Below are positions 15,944-22,572 of a stretch of DNA of 28,378 nucleotides, in pieces. Where the stretch lies: assembly GCA_044865965.1 (NCBI GenBank), contig JBIOTP010000153.1, positions 1 through 28,378 of the forward strand. The letters run 5' to 3'. Under the pieces are notes generated by a model. That model saw only the letters and a list, made by a program, of their open reading frames with translations, had not been told where the DNA came from and did no database searches. The position numbers and the translations under genes are program-made. Every line of letters starts with the position of its first letter. Position 1 is the stretch's first letter. The DNA is from Solirubrobacter sp044865965. GTDB lineage: Bacteria; Actinomycetota; Thermoleophilia; Solirubrobacterales; Solirubrobacteraceae.

Positions 15944-16149
15944 TCAAGACCCGGTTCGTGCTCGGCCACCTCGCCGACGAAACCGAGCGACGCGCGATCG
16001 GCCGCCAGCTCAACAAGGCCGAGAGCCTGCACGCCCTCCACGACTGGCTCTTCCACGGCCGCCACGGCACCGTCTGCACACCCTCGACCCTTCCTGCATG
16101 CGAGCGGCTGAGCTGGGCCGGGGGAGGCTGGCGCGCCAACCTTCTGTAA
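15928..16149 (+). pseudogene. tnpA: Tn3-family transposase C-terminal remnant
   Basis: In a frame shifted from the carboxyltransferase, about 50 residues read YGRLIKTRFVLGHLADE, then RAIGRQLNKAESLHALHDWL and FHGRHGTV. This is the conserved C-terminal segment of Tn3 transposases (compare KTxxILxYLxDxxYRRxIGRQLNKGExLHALRRxLFF). The expected continuation to LVTNAVVxWN is missing: after GTV the frame is unrelated up to the stop at 16149. The 5' junction falls inside the last codons of the carboxyltransferase gene. A full transposase is about 1000 residues, so this is a small fossil. Confidence 0.75.
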
Positions 16150-16231
16150 ACCGACGGTGAAGCGCTTAAGAACGCGCATAGCCGTGCGTGCGAGCGGGCA
16201 CGTCTCCTCTACCGAGATACGGCTGTAGACG

Positions 16232-16256
16232 GGGACTCGCTGCAGGGGCGAGTCCC
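16232..16256 (+). promoter_or_regulatory. Stem-loop before the repeat-protein gene
   Basis: GGGACTCGC (16232-16240) pairs perfectly with GCGAGTCCC (16248-16256) around a 7-nt loop. No T-run follows, so it is a poor intrinsic terminator. A strong ribosome site (GGGAGGTG, 16265-16272) starts 8 nt after the stem. It may be a leader hairpin or a rho-independent-like relic. Confidence 0.45.
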
Positions 16257-16342
16257 GAGCTCAAGGGAGGTGTTCTATTGCAACGTCTCGTCGCGGGGGT
16301 CGTGACGGCGCCCGCTTCGCCGCGGCTCCGCGACCTGGGCCC

Positions 16343-16705
16343 GTGCCGCACTGGTTCGTGACGCGCGAGGAACGCGCGGTCAACGTCCTCGGCTTCCACT
16401 TCCCGGCGCCGCGCCGGGGCACCGTCGGTGTCCCGACCCTGCGCCGCGAGAAGGTCAATGTGCTCGGGTTCCACGTCCCGATCGTGCGGCGCGGCGCCGT
16501 CCGCCCGATCGCGTTCCGCCCGCCGGCCCTGCGACGCGGGATCAGCCTCGGGTTCCGCACGCCGAACCTGCGGCGCAGCACCGTGAGCGTCTGCGCGGCC
16601 GTCGTGCTTGCGACGGGCCTCGCGACGCCGCTGGCCCACAGCCTCATCTCGCCGACCGCGGCCCACGCCCAGGACGGCGGCGGCGGCGATGGTGGCCGGG
16701 GGTGA
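16343..16705 (+). CDS. Arginine-repeat protein with signal anchor and DGGGG tail (frameshifted)
   Basis: A protein of about 120 residues of no family I recognise. Residues 1-78 contain five related units of 11-15 residues, each ending in P-x-x-R-R (PAPRRG, PTLRRE, PIVRRG, PALRRG, PNLRRS), two of them with VNVLGFH. A hydrophobic helix (VSVCAAVVLATGLATPLAHSLI) and a signal-peptidase-like AHA site follow, so the repeats form an unusually long cationic n-region. The mature part starts QDGGGG. The frame stops at 16705, but removing one base near 16698-16703 continues a DGGGG repeat to TGA 16740-16742, four units in all. The start is uncertain: GTG 16343 has no ribosome site, whereas GGGAGGTG lies before an in-frame ATT (16277) and an out-of-frame TTG (16278). 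Confidence 0.5.
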   Translation: MPHWFVTREERAVNVLGFHFPAPRRGTVGVPTLRREKVNVLGFHVPIVRRGAVRPIAFRPPALRRGISLGFRTPNLRRSTVSVCAAVVLATGLATPLAHSLISPTAAHAQDGGGGDGGRG

Positions 16706-16741
16706 CGGCGGTGGCGGAGACGGCGGCGCCGGCGGCGGCTG

Positions 16742-16870
16742 ATCGTGCGCGTCAACACGAGTGCGCGTGACGACGGCATCGAATTCGCGCTGATCGACGG
16801 TCCGGCGAAGATTCAGCGCGTCTTCGAGCTCTGCGGCCTGCTCGACGAGCTGCCGTTCCGGGCGCGATGA
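16742..16870 (+). pseudogene. STAS-domain (anti-sigma antagonist) 3' fragment
   Basis: Forty-two codons ending at TGA 16868-16870 read IVRVNTSARDDGIEFALIDG, then PAKIQRVFELCGLLDELPF. This matches the C-terminal third of SpoIIAA-like STAS proteins (xGxxFxLxxxPxxVQRVFELTGLxxxLPF). The N-terminal part with the phosphorylatable Ser is absent; the homology begins right at the end of the DGGGG-tail sequence. It is a relic fused by rearrangement, not a functional gene. Confidence 0.55.
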
Positions 16871-17281
16871 GCGGGCGGGCGCTGACCCCCTCGCGTTGCG
16901 CCGCGGCCGGCGCTCGGGCGGTCGAAATGGCGCCGCTGACGGAACTTGGCAACTGGGGCCGCGGCGCCCGGGAGCACGACGCCGCGACCCAGGGTGAGCC
17001 CAGCACCGGCGGTTCCGGGGAGGAGAGACGCCGGCCGCCCGCGCTTCGATGGATCGCCCGCTCGCACGGTCGCAGCCGGCGTGAGGCCGTGGCATCGATC
17101 CAGCGGTCGCAACTCGCGCGTGGACCGCCGACGGATGGTCCGAGCCGTCTGGAGGCCCGTCGAGCCGGCCGGGGCGTCTGGCCTCGAGCGCTCTTGGAAT
17201 GCCGTCGCCGCGGGGGCGATTCGCTCGAGCTCTCGAACGCGCTTCTGACGAGCAGAGGGGCCGGACGACGCCTGTAACGGC
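16871..17281. other. Gene-free stretch
   Basis: About 410 bp with open frames on both strands, but all are Arg/Ala/Gly-rich shadow translations with no family signature, ribosome site or promoter. Neighbouring fragments suggest rearranged accessory DNA. Confidence 0.6.
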
Positions 17282-17285
17282 GAAT

Positions 17286-17318
17286 GGCGCGAACGCGCCG
17301 TGTCATTTCGTGTAAACT
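17286..17318 (+). promoter_or_regulatory. Toxin-antitoxin promoter with operator dyad
   Basis: GGCGCGAACGCGCC (17286-17299) is a perfect dyad with 6-bp arms. It overlaps the -35 position of a -10-like TAAACT (17313-17318), and ATG 17325 is only 6 nt further, suggesting a leaderless message repressed by the RHH antitoxin. Confidence 0.5.
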
Positions 17319-17324
17319 CTGGTC

Positions 17325-17600
17325 ATGGCCGAGGAGAGCCATCGCCTCAATCTCACGCTCGACGCCGAGCGGGCCGAGCGCCTCAAGCGCCTGGCCGAGC
17401 GCACGCACCTGCAGGAGGGGACGCTCGCCCGCTCGCTGCTGTCGGCGGCCATCGACGAGGCCGACAGCGACCCCCGCAACGTGGTCGAGCTGCTCGACGG
17501 CATCGCCGGCGCGTATGAGCGCGCGGAGCTGAGCCGGCGCCAGATCCGCGCCGGGGAAGGCATTCCGCTCGATCAGTTGGCGCGCGCCGTTCGTGGCTAG
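17325..17600 (+). CDS. Ribbon-helix-helix antitoxin
   Basis: A 91-residue protein beginning SHRLNLTLDAERAERLKRLAERTHLQEGTLARSLLSAAID: a beta strand (RLNLTLD) and two helices typical of ribbon-helix-helix DNA-binding antitoxins. The C-terminal part (RRQIRAGEGIPLDQLARAVRG) would wrap the toxin. It is followed, with 8 nt of overlap, by a RelE/ParE-type toxin. It should neutralise that toxin and repress the shared promoter through the dyad at 17286-17299. Confidence 0.85.
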   Translation: MAEESHRLNLTLDAERAERLKRLAERTHLQEGTLARSLLSAAIDEADSDPRNVVELLDGIAGAYERAELSRRQIRAGEGIPLDQLARAVRG

Positions 17601-17886
17601 CGTCGTCGTCGGGCCGGCAGCAGCGGCCGACCTCGCCGAGCTCATCCGGCTTTACAGCCTGCCCGCGGACACGCCGGAGCGGGTGGCGCGAGTCCTCGCG
17701 CGCCTTGAGACGTTCCCGAGCATGGGCCAGCGGCTCAGCGGTCGCTGGGAGGGGACGCGCTACCTCGTGGGGCCGTGGCCGTGGATGCTGATCGTCTACG
17801 AGCACCACCCTCAGCTCGACCGCGTCGACGTGTTGACCCTCCAGGACGCCCGCGCGTCGACTGCAGTGACATCCACCGGACGCTGA
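17593..17886 (+). CDS. RelE/ParE-family toxin
   Basis: A 97-residue protein with the RelE/ParE fold pattern: an N-terminal strand followed by helices (VVVGPAAAADLAELIRLY, RVARVLARLETFPSMGQRL), then strands GTRYLVGPWPWMLIVYEHH and RVDVLTLQDARAS. The start is GTG 17593, inside the antitoxin gene. Such toxins cut mRNA on the ribosome or inhibit gyrase; which applies here cannot be read from the sequence. The frame is intact, so the pair may still be active within otherwise decayed surroundings. Confidence 0.82.
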   Translation: MASVVVGPAAAADLAELIRLYSLPADTPERVARVLARLETFPSMGQRLSGRWEGTRYLVGPWPWMLIVYEHHPQLDRVDVLTLQDARASTAVTSTGR

Positions 17887-17941
17887 GGACCGCCGTCACT
17901 GGACCGCGTGCCGTTGGAGCTTCGTGTGAGACCCCTTGCTC

Positions 17942-19171
17942 CAACCTCGCCTTCAACGTCAAGCTCTTCGAGGGGCTGATCGCTCTCCCCGCGCTCGGCG
18001 TCCTGGTCTTCGTGGCCGGCGGCGCTCCGCCGCGCCGCCGCGCGCTGGGTACCGCGGGCGGGCTCGTGGCGCTGGTCGCCGTGAGCCTGGCGTGGGTCGT
18101 CGCCGCCGCACGGGCGCCGCTCGGTGCCCGGCCGTGGCCGATCGGTCCACCAACGGTGGCGTATGGAACGTCGTCTTCGACTTCAACGGGATCGGTCGCC
18201 TGCGCGCCCGCGCGTCGCCCGCAGCCCTGAGGCTGGACCCGCCGAGCGCGCTGCGCCTCTTCACCACCGGGAGCCACGACTACGCGAGCCTCGTCGGCGC
18301 GTCGCTGCTCGCCGCGCTCGTCTTCGGCGCGCTCGCCGTCGCCGTGACCGTGCTCGTCCCGCGGCCGGCCGGCGTCGGCCGAGTGGAGCTCGCGTCGGTG
18401 CTCTTCCTCGGCGTCTGGCTGGTCACCGGGGTGGTCCTGCTCAGCCACATGCAGCGGCCGCAACCGCGCTATCTCGAGGGGTTCACGCCGGCCCTCGCGG
18501 CGGTCTTCGGCGCCGGCCTGGGCCGGTTGCTCGCGCACGCCCGGCAGGGGCGCCCGGCGACGTTCGCGATCGCGGCGGGCGCCGCGGCGACGGCGCCCGC
18601 GGGCGCGGCGCTCGTGCACCCGTCAGCTTGGGCGAGCGGCGTGGGGCTGGCCGCCGCCGCCGGAGCGGTGCTTGCGGCGGGGCGGCGCTGGACCGCGGGG
18701 CTCGCCACGTGCGCGGTCGCCGCGGTGCTGGCCGTGCCCGCCGCGACTTCGGCCTCGCTCGCCGGCAGCACGCGCTCGGACGCCGGCCTGGCCACTCCGC
18801 TGCCACCGGAGCGCGTGCGCGCGCTCAGCGCGTTCCTGCTCGCGCACCAGGGTCGCGCCGCGTATGAGGTTGCGAGCAGCAGCGTGTTCAAGGCGGGTCC
18901 GCTCATCGTGCGTGACGGGCGGCCGGTCCTCATGCTCACGAGCTACCACGCGCGGCCGCTGCTGACGCCCGCGCAGCTCGCGCACCTTGTCGCCACGGGC
19001 AGGGTCCGCTACGTCATGGTCGGCCGGAGGCGCTGCACGCCCGGCGGGACGCTCGCGTGCGTGCCCGTCGTGCGTTGGGCGCGGGCGCACTCGGTCGACG
19101 TCAGCCGGGCCGCCGGGGTTCCGCCCGGCTCGCTGTGGCGCTTGAGGCAGACGAGGCCGCGGCGGCGGTAA
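17942..19171 (+). pseudogene. GT39/ArnT-like membrane glycosyltransferase, 5'-truncated and frameshifted
   Basis: Homology starts abruptly at NLAFNVKLFEGLIALPALGV, internal to ArnT-like mannosyltransferases; the first half with the catalytic Asp residues is missing. The frame runs through RPWPIG and must then shift by one base near 18147 to continue STNGGVWNVVFDFNGIGR; a lost base in GGCTCC to GGTCC would explain it. The second part has several membrane helices, MQRPQPRYLEGFTPALAAVFGAG and a soluble tail with VGRRRCTPGG to the stop at 19171. An intact enzyme would add sugars from a lipid-phosphate donor at the outer membrane face. The two lesions make it a pseudogene; it ends 3 nt from the convergent methyltransferase stop. 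Confidence 0.75.
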
Positions 19172-19174
19172 GGG

Positions 19175-19996
19175 TCAAGCGGCGGGGATCAGGGGCGTGG
19201 CCGGACGTGCGGGCGTCCTCTTATGAGGTGGCGAAGCGGGGCGCAGGCGGGTCGTGGGCAACGGCGCATCCCTGCGCAGCAAGGCGAGCAGGGAAAGCCC
19301 GACCGGTAGGCGAAGGCCGTGGCGCAGCAGCGCGGCCTCGAGGCGCAGCGGCAGCTCCAGCGCCGTGTCGAGCGTCGGCGGGGTGCGTTCGAGGTCGGAG
19401 CGTCCGCCGATCGCGGGATGGCGGCGGCTTGCGAGACGGACCAGGCCGGCGGGCGCGAGGAGAAGCGCGTTGAAGTGGGTGGTGGTGACCGGGGCCCATC
19501 CGGCGGCGGTCGCGACGTCGAGCAGGCTGCGGCGACGGTAGCGGCGGTAGTGGTGGTTGACCTCGTCGTGGGTCGACCACAGCGATGGGTAGGCGGGAAC
19601 GGTCACGAGCAGGTAGCCGCCCGGACGGGTGACGCGGAGCAGCTCAGCGAACGTCTGTCGGTCGTCCGGCGTGTGCTCGATGACGTCCAGACAGGTGACG
19701 ACGTCAAAGCGGGCGGTCGCGAGGGGCAGCCGCTCGACCCTGGCGACGAGGACGTCGCGGTGCCCCCGGACGCGCGCGGCGGCGACGGCGGTCCGGCTGG
19801 CGTCGACGCCGGTGACGCGGCCGTACGCGACGAGCTCGTCCAGCGTTCGGCCCGATCCACAGCCAGCGTCGAGCAGCTGGGCGCCAGGCGGCAGGTCGAG
19901 GCGGGAAAGGGCGGCGCGCAGCACGCGCCGGCGGCCGCGGTACCACCAGTGGCGCTCGTCGCAAGCGAGCATCGCCGCGAATTCCGACTCGACCAT
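19175..19996 (-). CDS. Class I SAM-dependent methyltransferase
   Basis: A 273-residue enzyme. The opening MVESEFAAMLACDERHWWYRGRR is typical of methyltransferases linked to glycan or lipid assembly. SAM-binding motif I is LLDAGCGSGRTLDEL, the acidic strand end is GVDASRTA, and motif IV is FDVVTCLDVIEHTPDD, followed by LRVTRPGGYLLVTVPAYPSLWSTHDEVNHHYRRYRR. A longer frame opens at 20104, but ATG 19996 fits the family start and is 6 nt after a CAGAAT hexamer. It ends 3 nt from the convergent glycosyltransferase relic, suggesting both belonged to one polysaccharide or glycolipid locus. The acceptor is unknown. Confidence 0.88.
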   Translation of the reverse strand: MVESEFAAMLACDERHWWYRGRRRVLRAALSRLDLPPGAQLLDAGCGSGRTLDELVAYGRVTGVDASRTAVAAARVRGHRDVLVARVERLPLATARFDVVTCLDVIEHTPDDRQTFAELLRVTRPGGYLLVTVPAYPSLWSTHDEVNHHYRRYRRRSLLDVATAAGWAPVTTTHFNALLLAPAGLVRLASRRHPAIGGRSDLERTPPTLDTALELPLRLEAALLRHGLRLPVGLSLLALLRRDAPLPTTRLRPASPPHKRTPARPATPLIPAA

Positions 19997-20261
19997 GGAG
20001 CGATTCTGCGCCGCGGGCCGTTGCCGTCGGAGAGCGTTGCGTTGGCGTCGTGTTAGGAGGACGTCAGATTGTGAGACCCGGATGCCGTGAACAGCGATCG
20101 GCACACGGCTGAGCGCCGCGCATCGATCGAGCGCTCGCTAATCGGCGTTATGTAAACCAAGGCTTGCGACCCAGCGGACGTTCGGCTACTACGCCCATGG
20201 TGTCGGCCCCGGATGCTGGCCTCGTTGATCGCCACCGCGAGCTGAAGCGGGTCTGACGCCG
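19997..20261. other. Intergenic region
   Basis: About 265 bp between the methyltransferase and VapC genes. It has a perfect 10-bp palindrome CGAGCGCTCG (20128-20137) followed by an AT-richer GTTATGTAAACC. No gene or known attachment site was recognised; it could hold an old insertion scar. Confidence 0.4.
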
Positions 20262-20639
20262 TTACGACCCCGGCAGGCGGATCGCGTCGAACTCGAGCAC
20301 GGACGCCAGTACGTCGTAGTGTCGGTCGACGTGCAGCACGCCGGCGGCGTGCTGTTGGGCGCAGGCTGCGATCAGGAGGTCCGGGATCGCGACGCGGTGG
20401 CGGCCCCCGGCCGCCAGCTCGCGCTGGGCACCGAGCGCGATCGCGAACGTCTCGGCGTCCATCCGCAGCTCACGGAAGCTCGCCAGGTCGCCCTGGAGGG
20501 ACACATAAGCGCGCGCGGAGCGGGCGCTGTAGAGCAGCTCGAGGCGGGTGACCGCGCACAGGCACAGCTCGCCCTCGACCTCGGCGGCGTCCGCCCCGCG
20601 GACGTAGGCCGACTTGTCGAGGAGCAGGAGCCCGGTCAC
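20262..20639 (-). CDS. vapC: PIN-domain ribonuclease toxin (VapC family)
   Basis: A 125-residue PIN protein. The acidic metal-binding residues are in place: D8 in LLLLDKSAYVR, E34 in AVTRLELLYSARS, D87 in AIPDLLIAACAQ and D105/D109 in HVDRHYDVLA. The start is GTG 20639, sharing GTGA with the stop of the upstream antitoxin gene. VapC toxins cut tRNA or rRNA; the specific target is unknown. Its length and the operon order antitoxin then toxin are standard. Confidence 0.88.
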   Translation of the reverse strand: MTGLLLLDKSAYVRGADAAEVEGELCLCAVTRLELLYSARSARAYVSLQGDLASFRELRMDAETFAIALGAQRELAAGGRHRVAIPDLLIAACAQQHAAGVLHVDRHYDVLASVLEFDAIRLPGS

Positions 20640-20899
20640 CGCCAGGCGGCGTCGCCGAGCAGCGCATCGACGTCGACGAGCTCGCGGCCGCGGCGCAGCG
20701 CGGCGGCCTGGCGCTCGCGCCGCCGGCCGGCCTCGGCGGCGGCGACATCGCGCGCGGCGGCGTCGCGGCCGAGGTCCATCAGCCGGACCAGCAGCTCCTT
20801 GCGCGAGCGGACGTCGGGCCACAGGCGCTGAGCGACGTTCAGCGCCTCCTCGACTTCACCGGTGTCGGTGAGCGTGTATCGGGGCTTCGAGGTCGGCAC
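20636..20899 (-). CDS. vapB: VapB-type antitoxin
   Basis: An 87-residue protein. The first part reads PRYTLTDTGEVEEALNVAQRLWPDVRSRKELLVRLMDLG, a strand-helix-helix pattern with a serine/arginine turn, as in actinobacterial VapB-like ribbon-helix-helix antitoxins. The C-terminal half is a charged helix (RDVAAAEAGRRRERQAAALRRGRELVDVDALLGD) that probably binds the PIN toxin. The start is GTG 20899, 7 nt after a TACACT hexamer. Confidence 0.75.
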   Translation of the reverse strand: MPTSKPRYTLTDTGEVEEALNVAQRLWPDVRSRKELLVRLMDLGRDAAARDVAAAEAGRRRERQAAALRRGRELVDVDALLGDAAWR

Positions 20900-20906
20900 G
20901 CGAGCG

Positions 20907-20912
20907 AGTGTA
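20907..20912 (-). promoter_or_regulatory. -10 hexamer of the vapBC promoter
   Basis: TACACT on the minus strand, 7 nt before GTG 20899, implies a leaderless transcript. It is back to back with the subtilase promoter. Confidence 0.4.
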
Positions 20913-20949
20913 GCACCGCGATCGTGAAGTGCGACACCGCCGGGTACGG

Positions 20950-20955
20950 TTAGAT
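20950..20955 (+). promoter_or_regulatory. -10 hexamer of the subtilase promoter
   Basis: TTAGAT lies 9 nt before ATG 20965, with no ribosome site between them; a leaderless message is likely. Confidence 0.4.
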
Positions 20956-20964
20956 GCAGCTTCC

Positions 20965-22344
20965 ATGCGCGCCGCCCGCCTGCTCCTCCTCGCTCTCGCG
21001 GCGGCGCCGCTCGCGTCCGCCCCGGCGGCCCGCGCTGCCGACACCGTGCCCGGACGCGTCATCGTGAGCTACGCGGCGCACACGACCGCGGCCGAGCGGG
21101 CCGCCGTCCAGCGGCGCGCCGGCGTCGGCGAGCCGCGAGCGATCGGGCCGCGCACGCGCGCGCTCGCGATCCTCGACGGGGGCTCGGTGGCCGCGACGGT
21201 CAGCGAGCTCGAGCGCAGCCCGCACGTGCGCGCCGCGGCGGGCGACCCGATCGCGCACGCGGCGGGCGGCCCGATCGCGCACGTGGCATTCATCCCCAAC
21301 GATCCGGGCTCGACCGGCCAGCCGGGCGGGTGGCAGCTCGACCAGTGGAACTTCCTGCCCGGCACCGGGGTCGACGCGCCGCGCGCGTGGGACAACCTCG
21401 TCGCGCGCGGGCGCGCCGGCGGGCGCGGCGTCAGGATCGCGGTGCTCGACACCGGTGTCGCCTACGAGCGCCGCGACGGCTTCCGCCGCTCGCCCGATCT
21501 GTCGCGCTTCCGGCTCGCGCACGGGTTCGACTTCTGTCCCCGCCGCGGGCAGAGCGGCGACCCGTGCGCCGGAGCCGACGGGCACCCGAACGACGACAAC
21601 GGCCACGGGACGCACGTGACGAGCACGATCGCCGAGTCGACCGGGAACGGCATCGCCGAGACCGGGCTCGCGTACGGCGCGACGATCATCCCCGTGAAGG
21701 TCCTCAACAAGTTCGGCGACGGCGATGCCGAGTCGATCGCCGCCGGCGTGCGCTTCGCGGTCGACCGCGGCGCGCAGATCATCAACCTGTCGTTCGAGTT
21801 CGGCACGAGCGTCACGTCGGCCCGCGAGATCCCGGCGATCGTGGACGCGATCCGCCACGCGCGCAACAAGGGCGTGCTGGTCGTCGGAGCGTCCGGCAAC
21901 ACCGCGAGCGACGTCGCCTACCCCGCCGCCCTGCCCTCGGTCGTCGCGGTCGGCGCGGTCACGGCGCACGGCTGCCTCGCCGAGTACTCGAACGTCGGAC
22001 CACAGATCGACCTGGTCGCGCCCGGCGGCGGCCGCGACGCCGCGCTTCCAGACCAGCCGGCCTGCCAGCCCTCCGATCCAGGGCGCCCCGTGCTGCAGAT
22101 GACGTTCGCCGGCAAGCGGACGGTGTTCGGGCTCCCCACCGACTACACGGGCACGTCGATGGCCGCCCCCCACGTCTCCGCCACCGCCGCGCTGATCATC
22201 GCGTCGGGGCTGCTCGGCGCGCGGCCCTCGCCGGCCGCGCAGCTGCAGCGCATGCAGGCGACCGCGCGCGACCTCGGCGCGCCCGGGCTCGACAGCATGT
22301 ACGGCGCCGGGATCGTCGACGCCGGGGCGGCGACCGCCTCCTGA
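20965..22344 (+). CDS. Secreted subtilisin-like serine protease (S8)
   Basis: A 459-residue exported protease. A signal peptide (MRAARLLLLALAAAPLASAP, cut near A24 after ARA) is followed by an inhibitor-I9-like prosegment (VPGRVIVSYAAHTTAAERAAV) and the catalytic domain. The triad is intact: D162 in AVLDTGVAY, H214 in NGHGTHVTS and S398 in GTSMAAPH, with oxyanion N312 in GASGNTAS. Cysteines in FCPRRGQSGDPCAG may form a disulfide within a surface loop. The domain ends at the usual GAGIVDAGAAT with no C-terminal anchor, so the enzyme is probably released. A longer frame opens at 20929, but ATG 20965 starts the signal peptide directly. It is divergent from vapBC. Confidence 0.94.
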   Translation: MRAARLLLLALAAAPLASAPAARAADTVPGRVIVSYAAHTTAAERAAVQRRAGVGEPRAIGPRTRALAILDGGSVAATVSELERSPHVRAAAGDPIAHAAGGPIAHVAFIPNDPGSTGQPGGWQLDQWNFLPGTGVDAPRAWDNLVARGRAGGRGVRIAVLDTGVAYERRDGFRRSPDLSRFRLAHGFDFCPRRGQSGDPCAGADGHPNDDNGHGTHVTSTIAESTGNGIAETGLAYGATIIPVKVLNKFGDGDAESIAAGVRFAVDRGAQIINLSFEFGTSVTSAREIPAIVDAIRHARNKGVLVVGASGNTASDVAYPAALPSVVAVGAVTAHGCLAEYSNVGPQIDLVAPGGGRDAALPDQPACQPSDPGRPVLQMTFAGKRTVFGLPTDYTGTSMAAPHVSATAALIIASGLLGARPSPAAQLQRMQATARDLGAPGLDSMYGAGIVDAGAATAS

Positions 22345-22353
22345 CGAAGATGC

Positions 22354-22532
22354 TCGATGATCGTGCTGCCGATCGTCGCGATCTACCGCAAGTACTACGG
22401 CACCGCGTTCGCGCTGCGGATCGTCGCGCTGATGCTGGTCGCGATCATGGTCGCCGCGCTCGCGATCGACGCGCTGTTCGGCGCGCTCGGGCTGAGCCCC
22501 ACCGGCCCGCGCCCCAGCCGCGGCGACGTGTT
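22354..22532 (+). pseudogene. COG0701-type permease C-terminal fragment
   Basis: Immediately after the protease stop, about 60 codons read IVLPIVAIYRKYYGTAFALR, then IVALMLVAIMVAALAIDALF and a tail with GPRPSRGDVL. The IVAIYRKYYG and PRP-RGD(V/I) motifs are those near the end of UPF0718/DUF318 permeases (COG0701). The upstream membrane helices are absent, and the fragment is cut at its 3' end by the left repeat of the Tn3 derivative. The frame reaches a stop inside that repeat (22567-22569). Confidence 0.65.
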
Positions 22533-22569
22533 GGGCCGTGAGGAACAACGGAACGAAAAGTGCCGCTAA
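22533..22569 (+). repeat. Left terminal inverted repeat of the Tn3 derivative
   Basis: Starts GGGCCGTGAGG, carries GGAACGAAAAG at the standard Tn3 position and ends CCGCTAA. Thirty-five of 37 positions match the complement of 23389-23425. Confidence 0.9.
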
Positions 22570-22572
22570 CTC

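Larger units (their letters stand above)
10244..16149. mobile_element. Probable degraded Tn3-family element carrying malonate genes
   Basis: The left boundary is a Tn3-type repeat at 10244 directly after a truncated kinase gene. The right part holds a C-terminal Tn3 transposase remnant (15928-16077) joined to the last cargo gene. Between them lies one coherent malonate-use gene set with its own regulator. No right-hand repeat, resolvase or target duplication was recognised, so the right limit is only a minimum and the element is probably immobile. An alternative is two unrelated Tn3 scars flanking resident genes. Confidence 0.45.

Noticed and set aside
16150..16340. A right-hand Tn3 repeat after the transposase fossil
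   Set aside because: CTTAAG at 16163-16168 recalls a Tn3 inner end, but TTTCG and a terminal CCCC at the correct offsets are absent.
17857..17880. GTCGACTGC near the toxin gene end as a second copy of the 10244 repeat
   Set aside because: Only nine bases match, and they fall in a toxin segment whose residues are explained by its family.
20121..20165. Attachment site or insertion sequence end near GTTATGTAAACC
   Set aside because: There is a local palindrome but no second copy in the window and no integrase, so no support beyond suspicion.
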